Of a stretch of DNA of 64,000 nt, positions 26,912-35,357 are shown one piece after another (position 1 is the first letter of the stretch; each line of letters starts with the position of its first letter). A program made the position numbers and the translations under genes. The notes below the pieces were generated by a model. It was given only the letters and a program-made list of their open reading frames with translations, was not told where the DNA came from and did no database searches. The DNA lies in the NCBI GenBank assembly GCA_011390275.1, contig JAABST010000020.1:1-64000 (forward strand), written 5' to 3'. Origin of the DNA: Geitlerinema sp. S16 (lineage in GTDB: Bacteria > Cyanobacteriota > Cyanobacteriia > Cyanobacteriales > Geitlerinemataceae).

Positions 26912-27106
26912 ATGAAAAAATTATTCCTGATAGCTTTGCTGGGATTGTACGTTGGCGGAAGCGTCAAACTCTGGAAAGGATTTTCACGTACAAATTTCAA
27001 TCAAGATTTCACAACTCGGCTGCTGTTGTCTTTGATTTGGCCGGTGTTATTTGCGGGCAATAAATCCTTTCGAGGCAATTTCCAAAAAGCCCTGAAAGGT
27101 AGTTAA
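26912..27106 (+). CDS. Small membrane protein, conserved type, unknown function
   Basis: A 64-residue protein from ATG 26912 (MKKLFLIALLGLYVGGSVKL). One hydrophobic N-terminal helix, then LWKGFSRTNFNQDFTTRLLLSLIWPVLFAGNKSFRGNFQKALKG, with a second short hydrophobic stretch. A compact start is chosen because the frame upstream of it is unlike a protein. Similar short proteins are common in cyanobacterial genomes; no function is known to me. A good terminator follows. Confidence 0.7.
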   Translation: MKKLFLIALLGLYVGGSVKLWKGFSRTNFNQDFTTRLLLSLIWPVLFAGNKSFRGNFQKALKGS

Positions 27107-27145
27107 ATTCGCAATTTTGCTTAACAAACTGAGCGAATAAAAAAT

Positions 27146-27182
27146 AAGCGCAGATATTTTCACTGAATATATCTGCGCTTTG
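27146..27182 (+). terminator. Rho-independent terminator after the 64-residue gene
   Basis: A perfect 12-bp stem, AAGCGCAGATAT (27146-27157) and ATATCTGCGCTT (27169-27180), about 40 bp after the stop codon. Confidence 0.75.
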
Positions 27183-27461
27183 GATTATGTGGGCTGGTTA
27201 CACGAATCCATTCATTCAAAATGATGATGTTTTTTGTCAGTCCACATTCAGATCGGTATCAATGCTGTCCTAAGCACATAAAGATATTAAGTAGCCCAAG
27301 AAAATTAAAGTGACTTAAGCCACGTAACTCAATTACCTCGGTTGTAGACAAACTGGAAGCTTGTGTTACGAATAATATCCATTAATTAGCTTGAACGACT
27401 TAGTATTTATGCACGTGTTTAGACAGAAAAATGTTAGAAAAAGATCTGACTATCCGGCATG

Positions 27462-27926
27462 TTAGCCTAGCGCTTTATCGATCGCCGCACGCAAACCAGC
27501 ATCATCAGGCGTCGTTTTCGGATCGAAGCGATCGGCTACCGTTCCGTCACGTCCTACAACAAACTTTCCGAAGTTCCACGAAATATCATCACCGTCTCCG
27601 ACCAAGAATTGATAGAGAGGGCTACGATTGTCGCCATTGACATCTTGCTTTTCAAGCAAGGTGAAATTCACGTCATACTTACTGCTCGTGAACTTTTTGA
27701 TTTCTTCAGGGCTACCGGGTTCTTGAGCGCCAAACTGATTGCAAGGAACACCAATGACCTCGAAGCCGCGTTCTTTAAACTCGTTATAGAGTTCCACCAA
27801 TCCTGAATATTGGGGAGTGAGGCCGCAGGCGCTCGCAACGTTAACAAAAAGTACCACTTTGTTCGCGATTACATCTTCCGAAAGGGGAGTGCCATCGAGG
27901 GTAGCAAGGTTAGCGGGTAAAGGCAT
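27462..27926 (-). CDS. Glutathione peroxidase-like thiol peroxidase
   Basis: A 154-residue protein from ATG 27926 (MPLPANLATLDG). The GPx catalytic set is present: Cys in NVASACGLTPQYSGL (about 34), Gln in PCNQFGAQEPG, and Trp-Asn in WNFGKFVV. It uses Cys rather than selenocysteine. Cyanobacterial members of this family mostly reduce lipid or organic hydroperoxides with thioredoxin or NADPH-linked donors. Length is normal. Confidence 0.92.
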   Translation of the reverse strand: MPLPANLATLDGTPLSEDVIANKVVLFVNVASACGLTPQYSGLVELYNEFKERGFEVIGVPCNQFGAQEPGSPEEIKKFTSSKYDVNFTLLEKQDVNGDNRSPLYQFLVGDGDDISWNFGKFVVGRDGTVADRFDPKTTPDDAGLRAAIDKALG

Positions 27927-28036
27927 GGTTAAGAGATGATTGATTGACAATGGGTTTTATTATTCAATATTTCTGAGAACTCGTGCATTCGTGATCGCCC
28001 CCCTAGTAAAGTGCGGGATTTGCCGAATCGTCATGG

Positions 28037-28891
28037 TTAGCCGAAGACGACGGTGCGGTTACCGTAGGCAAGGACTCGGTGTTCGAGGTGCGATCGCACG
28101 GCACGGGAGAGGACGACCCGTTCGAGATCTTTTCCTTTCCGAATCAGATCGGCGACTTCATCGCGATGACTGACGCGAACCACGTCTTGTTCGACGATCG
28201 GCCCTTCATCGAGATCCGCCGTGACGTAGTGGGAGGTGGCGCCGATGATTTTGACGCCGCGTGCGTAGGCGCGATGGTAGGGTTTGGCTCCGGCAAAGGC
28301 GGGTAAGAAGGAATGGTGAATGTTGAGGGTTTTCGGAAATTGCGAAATAAAGTGATTGCTGAGAACCTGCATGTATTTCGCGAGGACGACGAGATCGATG
28401 TTGTACTGCGCGAGGAGTTCGAGTTCGTGGGCTTCTTGGTGTGCTTTGGTGTCGGCGGTGATGGGAACGTGGTGGAAGTCGATGCCGTATTGGTCGGCGA
28501 TCGGCTTGAGGTCGCTATGGTTGCTGATGATCAGCGGGATTTCGGCCTTGAGTTCGCCCGATCGCGATCGCCAGAGCAAATCGAGCAAACAATGATCTTG
28601 CTTCGTTACCCAGAGTGAAATGCGCGGGATTTGATCGGAAAAGTGAAGTTCCCAGTAAGCGCCGAGGGGATCGGCGATCGCGGCAAAGGCAGGGCCGACG
28701 ATTTCGCGCGGTAGGTTAAAGCCGTCGAGCTGCCATTCGATCCGGCTGAGAAATAAGCCCGCTGACAAATCGGTATGGTGATCGGCGTGGATGATGTTGC
28801 CGCCGTTGGAATAGATGAAGTTGGCGAGCTTGGCCACCAGGCCGGGAGTGTCGGGGCAGGAGAGCAAAATCGTCGCAGTTGCAGCGGTCAT
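28037..28891 (-). CDS. purU: Formyltetrahydrofolate deformylase
   Basis: A 284-residue PurU, which hydrolyses 10-formyl-THF to THF and formate. An N-terminal ACT domain (ILLSCPDTPGLVAKLANFIY) precedes the formyltransferase-like hydrolase domain (about 85-284) with LIISNHSDLKPIADQYGI, the Asn-His pair in LNIHHSFLPAFAGA, and the catalytic Asp in TADLDEGPIVEQD. ATG 28891 (MTAATATILL) is preferred to the frame start at 28933. It stands alone. Confidence 0.94.
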   Translation of the reverse strand: MTAATATILLSCPDTPGLVAKLANFIYSNGGNIIHADHHTDLSAGLFLSRIEWQLDGFNLPREIVGPAFAAIADPLGAYWELHFSDQIPRISLWVTKQDHCLLDLLWRSRSGELKAEIPLIISNHSDLKPIADQYGIDFHHVPITADTKAHQEAHELELLAQYNIDLVVLAKYMQVLSNHFISQFPKTLNIHHSFLPAFAGAKPYHRAYARGVKIIGATSHYVTADLDEGPIVEQDVVRVSHRDEVADLIRKGKDLERVVLSRAVRSHLEHRVLAYGNRTVVFG

Positions 28892-29210
28892 AGGGTGTTG
28901 AACGCAGGAAATTTCAGATTGGGGGCAAGGCATGTACCGTCGTCAAACTTAACAGGTTCGGCTCGATTGTGTTCTCTTGGGTTGATATGACTGAAATATC
29001 GTCATGTTTGGCCATTTGGGAAGCCGAAAATCATCCAAGGGGATAATCTAGAGCGTATTGAATGGGCGAATCTTTGTGGTTCTCGAAACATATTGTCGCC
29101 TCTATACATCTCTACTCAATATTTAGACCTAACATTTAAAGACCAACAGCTAGATTCCCGGTACATTGCTTCAGACTTTCGTATTCTTAAGCTAGATATC
29201 GTGGGTTATC
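28892..29210. other. Divergent intergenic region purU / TPR-CHAT gene
   Basis: About 320 bp, AT-rich toward the right (29090-29200), expected to hold both promoters. Nothing else identified. Confidence 0.4.
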
Positions 29211-31853
29211 GTGTTCTATCTCTTCCTATTGCGCTCTTTCTCGCCTTTGCGATCTATGGTTTCTCCGCCTTTCTCTCCGCTTCCAGGCTCACTGCGTTGG
29301 TTCCAACGAGCGGGTGTGGTGTCTTCGATGATGATGGCCACAACGCTAGGTGAGATGGCATTTACTCCGATCGCGCAGGCGCTCGATCGCGCTGCTGTAC
29401 CGAATACAGGCCGCTTGGAGGTTGAATTTCGCTCTGCTAGCGCTTTAGTCGATGCGGGTCTACAGGCATACGAACGCGGGGAGTTCGTCACGGCGATCGA
29501 GGTCTGGCAACAGGCGCTCGCAACGCCGCTGTCGGCGGAGGATGTGGCGACCGTTTATAGCAATCTGGCGGCGGCCTATCAGGCGATCGGCCAGCCGGAA
29601 CGCGCGGCGATCGCCTGGGATAGCGCGATCGACTACTACGAGACACAACCGGATAGCGGTCTCATCGTCGCTCAACTTTTAATCGAGCAGGCTCAGTCCT
29701 TCGATACCCTCGGCCAGCACGTTCGAGCGATCGAGCTGCTCGAACGTGCCATTTCCCTGGCGGATAGTGCCGAGGATTCCGCGACGCTTGCGGCGGCCAA
29801 TGGTGCTTTGGGTAACGCTCAATGGGCGGCGGGAGACTATGAGAAAGCGATTCAGGCGCATCGCACGAGTCTTGAGATTGCCCGCGAAACGGAGAATGTT
29901 TTATTCTCGGCGATCGCCTACAACAACCTGGGCAATGTTTATGAAAGCCAGGTACAGCGTTTTCAGTATCAACTTAGCGTGGCCGAGGCTGAGGGCGAGA
30001 TCGCCGATGCTGAGCGTTATCAGTCCAATCTGACGCGATCAATCGCCAGTGCGATCGATTCCGCTCAGCGTAGCGTCGCCGTGAGTCAGCAAATCGGCGG
30101 TATTGTCGAAGCCCGCGCCTTACTCAATCTCAATCGAATTTTGGCGTTACGTGTCGAGAACGATGCCGCGATCGCCCGTGCCAACATTGCCGAGATTGAA
30201 GCGAATCGAGATCGGGCGATCGCCCTGCTAGAACGTGAACCCGCCTCGCGTAATAAAGCCTTTGCGCTGATCAATGCCGCGACGGACAAAAATAACCGAC
30301 TCGATCCCCAACGCCAAGCCCTAATCTTGCGCGATGCCGTGTCCGTGTCGCGAGACATTGGCGATCGACGTGCCGAATCCTTTGCCCTGGGTTCCCTCGG
30401 TTCGGTGTACGAGCGAAACCGTGCCTATGATGAGGCGATGGCTCTGACGCAACAGGCGCAAATTGCCGCCCAAGAGGTAGACGCGACCGACAGTCTCTAC
30501 CGCTGGCAGTGGCAAGCGGGTCGCATTCGCCTTGCGACGGGCGAGAAGGATGAAGCGATCGAGTCCTATCGTGCCGCGATCAATTCGCTGCAAAGCATTC
30601 GAGGTGATATCGTCGCCGCGAATAAAGACATTCAGTTCGACTTTCGCGATACCGTCGAGCCTGTGTACCGTGAATTGATTTCGCAGCTCCTGAGTGCCGA
30701 GGTTGAACCGGCGCAAAAGCAAGCCAATCTGCGCGAAGTGCTCGATGTGTTGGAACTGCTAAAGATTGCCGAATTGCAGAACTTTTTTGGCGATGACTGT
30801 GTCGAAGTCGCCCAATCCATCGTCGAAGCGAGTGGGCAGCTTACCGATCGCAACGCTGCCGCTGTTTACAGTATTATTCTCGGCGATCGAACTGAACTCA
30901 TCGTCCGCCTCGCCGACGGGTCGTTACTGCAACGCACGGTGAATCTGGATCAGGCAGAACTTGAAACCCGAGTGGACGAGTTTCGCCGTCTCCTCGAAAA
31001 ACGCGGCACGAACGAATACTTAACCTATGCCCAATCTCTCTATCGCAGCCTGTTTGAACCCATCGCTGCGGACATAAAAGCGGCGGCTCCCCAAACTCTC
31101 GTCTTTATTCAGGATGGTGTCCTACGCAAAATTCCCATGGCAGCGCTGCACGACGGTGACCATTTCCTGATCGAAGACTACGCGATCGCCACAACTCCCA
31201 GCCTTCAGCTCACCAGCCAATCCGATCTCAAAAAAGATGAAATGAATGCGCTCATCCTGGGCTTAACCGTTGCGCGTCCGCCTTTTGCGGCTCTCGCAGG
31301 TGTTGCCGAGGAAACCCAGGATGTTTATAACCGTCTCGGCGGTGAGATCTTGCTCGATCGTGAGTTCACCCTCAAAAACTTTGAGGCGGAGCTAGGCAAT
31401 GATGCTTATTCGATCGTCCATATGGCCACTCACGGGCGCTTCGGTGTTGATTCCGACACGACGTTTTTGCTGGCGTACGACGATAAAATCACGATCGACA
31501 GCATCGATACGCTCTTGCGATCGCGAGCCGTGCGATCGGGCAGCGCTCGCCTCCAGCCGATCGAACTGCTCACCCTAAGCGCCTGCCAAACCGCCGCCGG
31601 AGACAACCGCGCCGCCCTCGGCATTGCCGGAGTCGCCGTTCGCGCCGGAGCCAAAAGCGCCCTAGCCAGCCTCTGGTTCATCAACGATGCGTCCACCGTC
31701 GCGCTAATCGACACGTTCTACGCCGAACTGTCCAAACCGGGCGTCACCAAAGCCCAAGCCCTACAGCGAGCCCAAATTGAAGCCATTAATGACTACGCCT
31801 ACGAACACCCCGCCGTTTGGTCACCGTTCATCATGATCGGCAACTGGCTTTAA
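29211..31853 (+). CDS. Exported TPR-CHAT protein (caspase-like peptidase)
   Basis: An 880-residue protein. The N-terminus is basic then hydrophobic and probably a signal sequence; the exact start (GTG 29211 or the later ATG codons up to about residue 40) is uncertain. TPR repeats (SALVDAGLQAYERGEFVTAI, TVYSNLAAAYQAIGQPERA and others) span about 75-470. A C-terminal CHAT domain has the putative catalytic dyad His741 in HMATHGRF and Cys792 in LSACQTAAG, then AGAKSALASLWFINDAST. CHAT domains are clan CD-like peptidases. This architecture is abundant in filamentous cyanobacteria, with unknown substrates. A second, differently built paralogue is at 50237-52834. Confidence 0.85.
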   Translation: MFYLFLLRSFSPLRSMVSPPFSPLPGSLRWFQRAGVVSSMMMATTLGEMAFTPIAQALDRAAVPNTGRLEVEFRSASALVDAGLQAYERGEFVTAIEVWQQALATPLSAEDVATVYSNLAAAYQAIGQPERAAIAWDSAIDYYETQPDSGLIVAQLLIEQAQSFDTLGQHVRAIELLERAISLADSAEDSATLAAANGALGNAQWAAGDYEKAIQAHRTSLEIARETENVLFSAIAYNNLGNVYESQVQRFQYQLSVAEAEGEIADAERYQSNLTRSIASAIDSAQRSVAVSQQIGGIVEARALLNLNRILALRVENDAAIARANIAEIEANRDRAIALLEREPASRNKAFALINAATDKNNRLDPQRQALILRDAVSVSRDIGDRRAESFALGSLGSVYERNRAYDEAMALTQQAQIAAQEVDATDSLYRWQWQAGRIRLATGEKDEAIESYRAAINSLQSIRGDIVAANKDIQFDFRDTVEPVYRELISQLLSAEVEPAQKQANLREVLDVLELLKIAELQNFFGDDCVEVAQSIVEASGQLTDRNAAAVYSIILGDRTELIVRLADGSLLQRTVNLDQAELETRVDEFRRLLEKRGTNEYLTYAQSLYRSLFEPIAADIKAAAPQTLVFIQDGVLRKIPMAALHDGDHFLIEDYAIATTPSLQLTSQSDLKKDEMNALILGLTVARPPFAALAGVAEETQDVYNRLGGEILLDREFTLKNFEAELGNDAYSIVHMATHGRFGVDSDTTFLLAYDDKITIDSIDTLLRSRAVRSGSARLQPIELLTLSACQTAAGDNRAALGIAGVAVRAGAKSALASLWFINDASTVALIDTFYAELSKPGVTKAQALQRAQIEAINDYAYEHPAVWSPFIMIGNWL

Positions 31854-31984
31854 TGAAGCAAAGTTTGATTGATCCAAGATTGATTGATTCAAGATTGATC
31901 AACAGACGAGTAACGCAGAGGTCTCGCCTGTTCCGGCGAGCAAGATTCCCACGCGACTCTTTCCATTTTTGTCCGATTCTTTTA

Positions 31985-32109
31985 GGGCGTGTCATCAATT
32001 AATCGTAGAACCCTTATCGGTTAAACTGTTGAACGCCCGACCCAACAAAAAAATGAGGGGCTGTAACCCTTACTGGGTAAGCGCTAAAAATTTAATTGAT
32101 GACAGCCCC
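31985..32109. mobile_element. 125-bp MITE with TA target duplication
   Basis: Terminal inverted repeats GGGCGTGTCATCAATTAA (left, from 31985) and GGGGCTGTCATCAATTAA (right, reverse complement from 32109) agree at 16 of 18 positions. TA flanks both ends (31983-31984, 32110-32111). The interior has no coding capacity. A decayed relative lies at 20266-20301. The right TA plus the terminal G forms the TAG stop codon of the glycosyltransferase gene. The TA target suggests mobilisation by a transposase that duplicates TA (IS630 type or an IS5-type variant), which is an inference. Confidence 0.8.
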
Positions 32110-33074
32110 TAGCCCGGATATCCCTTGAGCCAATCCTCTAGCACCATGTCATACTGCCCTGCTTGACTAGGCGGATAGGAACCGGCTTCGATTTGTTCAA
32201 GAAGATAGGGCAGGGCTTTGAGAAATTGCGGCCCATGATCGTTCGGATGCAGCGTCCAAGCCTGGGGAGCGGCCAAATCCATCCGAAAATACGGAGTATT
32301 CGCGATCGACTCCGAAACCATCACTTCCCAAGACTGTAACTTGCCTTTTTTAAACTGATAGCAAAGCGGAGTTTTGATGATGTTGGGGAGATGGTTGATT
32401 GCCTTTAACTTAAATCCTTTTTGAAACCAGACGATCGGCATCGGCAAAATTTTATCAAACCGTTTGCGATTGATCAGATAGCAGCGACTCCCGAAAAATT
32501 TATGTTTTGAAAACGATTGTGATGCGTCCGTCACTAAGCCCGGAGGCCCAGCCATAGGGCGAGCCGCCATTGCATAGGGATTTTCTTCTAGAAGTTTAAT
32601 GGCGGCTTCGACCCAGCTAAAATCAGGTGCTTCATGCAGTAGAACATCGCTATCAAAATGCAGCAGATAATCGCTTGATGCAGCTTCGATTTGAAAGATT
32701 GAACCGAGGATCGGATAGCCCTTATAGTTATGCGTCGGTCTTAGATTGGCCGTGCCGAAGTGTTTTTTGTAGACCTGACGCTGGTAATCGATGTCGTATT
32801 CCATATCGACGGTACGATCGATCGCGCCCTGGGCGACTAGCCGATCGCCGATCGCCCGGACATCCTCCAGCGTACCGATATCGGGACGGCTTAACTTATC
32901 GCCCGACAGCGGTGCGGTATCGATCGCTAAAACTTTTTCAGTAAACGGGTAGCGGCACATTCGGACAATGTGGGGAATCGTCTGCTCCAAAAAGGCAACA
33001 TCCGTTCGCGCACCAAAAAAAGACAGCGTACAGCTTGGTAATATTTTGGGCTGAGTCGATAGGGGCGATGTCAT
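32109..33074 (-). CDS. GT-A-like glycosyltransferase family protein
   Basis: A 321-residue protein. SCTLSFFGARTDVAFLEQTIPHIVRMCRY at the start resembles a GT-A nucleotide-binding beginning. SSDYLLHFDSDVLLHEAP (about 130-147) carries a DxD-type motif (DSD) for metal and sugar-nucleotide binding. No signal peptide or membrane helix. Acceptor and sugar unknown. The gene is alone and its 3' end abuts the MITE, whose first base completes the stop codon; the chain may be near full length or slightly altered at the end. Confidence 0.65.
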   Translation of the reverse strand: MTSPLSTQPKILPSCTLSFFGARTDVAFLEQTIPHIVRMCRYPFTEKVLAIDTAPLSGDKLSRPDIGTLEDVRAIGDRLVAQGAIDRTVDMEYDIDYQRQVYKKHFGTANLRPTHNYKGYPILGSIFQIEAASSDYLLHFDSDVLLHEAPDFSWVEAAIKLLEENPYAMAARPMAGPPGLVTDASQSFSKHKFFGSRCYLINRKRFDKILPMPIVWFQKGFKLKAINHLPNIIKTPLCYQFKKGKLQSWEVMVSESIANTPYFRMDLAAPQAWTLHPNDHGPQFLKALPYLLEQIEAGSYPPSQAGQYDMVLEDWLKGYPG

Positions 33075-33660
33075 GCGCTTGACCGGTAATGACTGAATCC
33101 ATCAAATCGTAGCTGTTTCAGATACGTATGACGGCATTAACTTTACTATTCCACCCCTGACGACTCATTCCGAAAACATACTGTTCATTCCGCTAGGTTT
33201 AAGCCCCGATTTTTCGTAGACGCATTAGCAAGCGATCGTCGATCAAATCCCGCCCAAACCCCGCCCACACCAAAATTGTGGATGGTTTGACGCGATCGAG
33301 CGCTGTGGGTGTTCAGAGGTCGATCGGTCGCCTTATTTTTTGAGACGAGAGATAGTCATTCGATATAAGAATGAAACACTTTCCATATCAGCGTCTCCCG
33401 AAAAGCCGGACTTCGGCTTCGCTCAGTCCTTGTAGGGCTGTCTCATGGCTAAGTCGATGGATAAATTGCTGCGTTTGGATTTGGCGGCGATCGCAATCCC
33501 CAAACAGAGGGGGTTTCATGGTGGTAGCGACCCTTGGGTGACCGAAGTTTGAGAAAAATCTCGATCGCGGTCTCCGGGATCAATCCCGAACCTAGTCCCC
33601 GCAAACCTGTACATTAAGACGAAACGAGGCTCAGACTCGAAACGATTTGATAGTGCAGTA
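33075..33660. other. Divergent intergenic region upstream of the antiporter
   Basis: About 585 bp with no convincing gene. Two small hairpins are visible: AAGCCG-GACTT-CGGCTT (33403-33419) and CGGGA-TCAA-TCCCG (about 33578-33591). The second lies within 85 bp of the antiporter start and could fall in its leader. Confidence 0.45.
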
Positions 33661-35046
33661 ATGACGACAATCTCTCTTTTACCCATTGGTTGGCTCGGAT
33701 CGCCGATCGCGCCACTGCTCGCGACGACGGGCGAAGCCGAAGCTGATAGCAGTCTTGTCCTTGCAGGCGTCCTCCTCAGTCTCGTCGTGGTTTACTTTGC
33801 CAGTAAATTGTTTGGCGAACTCTGCGTACGGATTAACCTGCCGCCCGTCCTCGGCGATCTGATCGGCGGGGTCATTGTCGGCGTATCCGCATTTAACTTG
33901 CTCGTCTTCCCAGAAGGCGGCGTTACGGCGGATAGTTCCGTCATCATGACGTTCTTGCAATCTACGGCGCATTTATCCGCCGAAAGTCTTGCAGCAACGT
34001 TTTCAGCCCAAAGTGAAGTGATCTCGGTACTATCCGAACTCGGGGTCATCATTTTGCTATTTGAGATCGGTCTTGAGTCCGAACTCGAAGAGCTGATTAA
34101 ATACGGCCCGCAGGCGGCGGTCGTTGCCGTTGTGGGCGTCGTTTTACCGTTCGCCCTGGGAACGGTTGGCCTGATGACATTCTTCGATGTGCCTGCAATT
34201 CCGTCGATTTTTGCGGGGGCAGCGCTCACGGCCACCAGTATCGGGATTACGGCCAAGGTTCTGGCGGAAATCGGCAAACTCAGCTCGAAAGAAGGCCAAA
34301 TTATTGTTGGTGCGGCGGTACTCGATGACGTTCTCGGGATTATTGTCCTGGCCGTCGTCGCTAGCCTCGTCAAAACCGGCGAGGTCGAAGTCACCAATAT
34401 TTTGTACTTGAGCATCAGCGCAGCAGCGTTCCTGGTGGGTACGATCATTCTGGGTCGTTTGCTCAATCCCTACTTCGTGAGCCTGGTTCGTAGCTTCAAA
34501 ACGCGGGGGCCATTGTTGATCTCAGCGCTCGTGGTGACGTTTGTCTTATCCTATGTGGCTTCGGCGATTCAGCTCGAAGGTATCCTCGGGGCGTTTGCGG
34601 CGGGTCTGATTCTTGGGGAAAATGAACTCCAGCGCGATCTCGAAGAGCAGGTCGTACCGATCGCCGATATGCTCGTGCCGGTGTTTTTCGTGGTGGTGGG
34701 TGCGCGTACCGATATTTCGGTGCTTAATCCCTTTGAGCCTTCCAATCGCGAAGGTCTGATCATCGCGGCCTTTCTGATCGTCGTGGCCATCATCGGTAAG
34801 GTCGCCACCAGCTTGACGATCTTCCAGCCCGGTATCAATCGCTTGGCGATCGGCGTCGGCATGATTCCGCGTGGTGAAGTTGGCCTGGTGTTCGCCGGGG
34901 TCGGCGCGGCGAGCGGTGTGTTATCCGAATCGCTCGACGCGGCGATTATTGCCATGGTGATCGTAACGACGTTTATCGCGCCGCCGTGGTTGCGTAGCGT
35001 CCTGGAAAAAGGCGACGCGACCGAAAAGGCCGAAGAGACCGCCTAA
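33661..35046 (+). CDS. CPA2-type Na+(K+)/H+ antiporter
   Basis: A 461-residue multi-pass transporter of the monovalent cation:proton antiporter-2 family (NapA/KefB-like membrane domain). About 12 hydrophobic segments are seen. LPPVLGDLIGGVIVGVSAFN, LFEIGLESELEEL, AGAALTATSIGITAKVL, and the ion-site region VGAAVLDDVLGIIVLAV with paired Asp (about 222-223) are typical. No TrkA-N or universal stress domain is attached. It should use the proton gradient to export Na+ or K+. A clear terminator follows; monocistronic. Confidence 0.92.
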   Translation: MTTISLLPIGWLGSPIAPLLATTGEAEADSSLVLAGVLLSLVVVYFASKLFGELCVRINLPPVLGDLIGGVIVGVSAFNLLVFPEGGVTADSSVIMTFLQSTAHLSAESLAATFSAQSEVISVLSELGVIILLFEIGLESELEELIKYGPQAAVVAVVGVVLPFALGTVGLMTFFDVPAIPSIFAGAALTATSIGITAKVLAEIGKLSSKEGQIIVGAAVLDDVLGIIVLAVVASLVKTGEVEVTNILYLSISAAAFLVGTIILGRLLNPYFVSLVRSFKTRGPLLISALVVTFVLSYVASAIQLEGILGAFAAGLILGENELQRDLEEQVVPIADMLVPVFFVVVGARTDISVLNPFEPSNREGLIIAAFLIVVAIIGKVATSLTIFQPGINRLAIGVGMIPRGEVGLVFAGVGAASGVLSESLDAAIIAMVIVTTFIAPPWLRSVLEKGDATEKAEETA

Positions 35047-35076
35047 TCGCGATCGGCATCAATCGATGATGATTTG

Positions 35077-35106
35077 AGGGGCAAGATTGACCATGCCCCT
35101 TTTTTT
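35077..35106 (+). terminator. Rho-independent terminator after the antiporter gene
   Basis: Stem AGGGGCA (35077-35083) with TGCCCCT (35094-35100), followed by a run of T, about 30 bp after the stop codon. Confidence 0.85.
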
Positions 35107-35118
35107 GATGGAAAAATC

Positions 35119-35141
35119 GCGTGCGATCGCCGATCGCACGC
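35119..35141. repeat. Perfect HIP1-containing palindrome
   Basis: GCGTGCGATCG and CGATCGCACGC are perfect 11-base arms around a single C. It lies just after the antiporter terminator and ahead of the carboxypeptidase gene. Confidence 0.7.
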
Positions 35142-35357
35142 TTCGCGCAATACGATACGATCGACAAACCGACACGGACTCCGTTGGCCATCATTTCTAC
35201 GCTGTAGACATCTGACTTAGACATCGACCGAACCGATTGAACCCATCTCGCCCCATCCGTTTTCGGCTGTCGATTTTTTTAGCTTCACAATCCCCTTTAA
35301 AGATCGCTCTTCCAGATTTCGCCTCTACCCGAAGTCGGGACTTCGGCACTCGCCACC

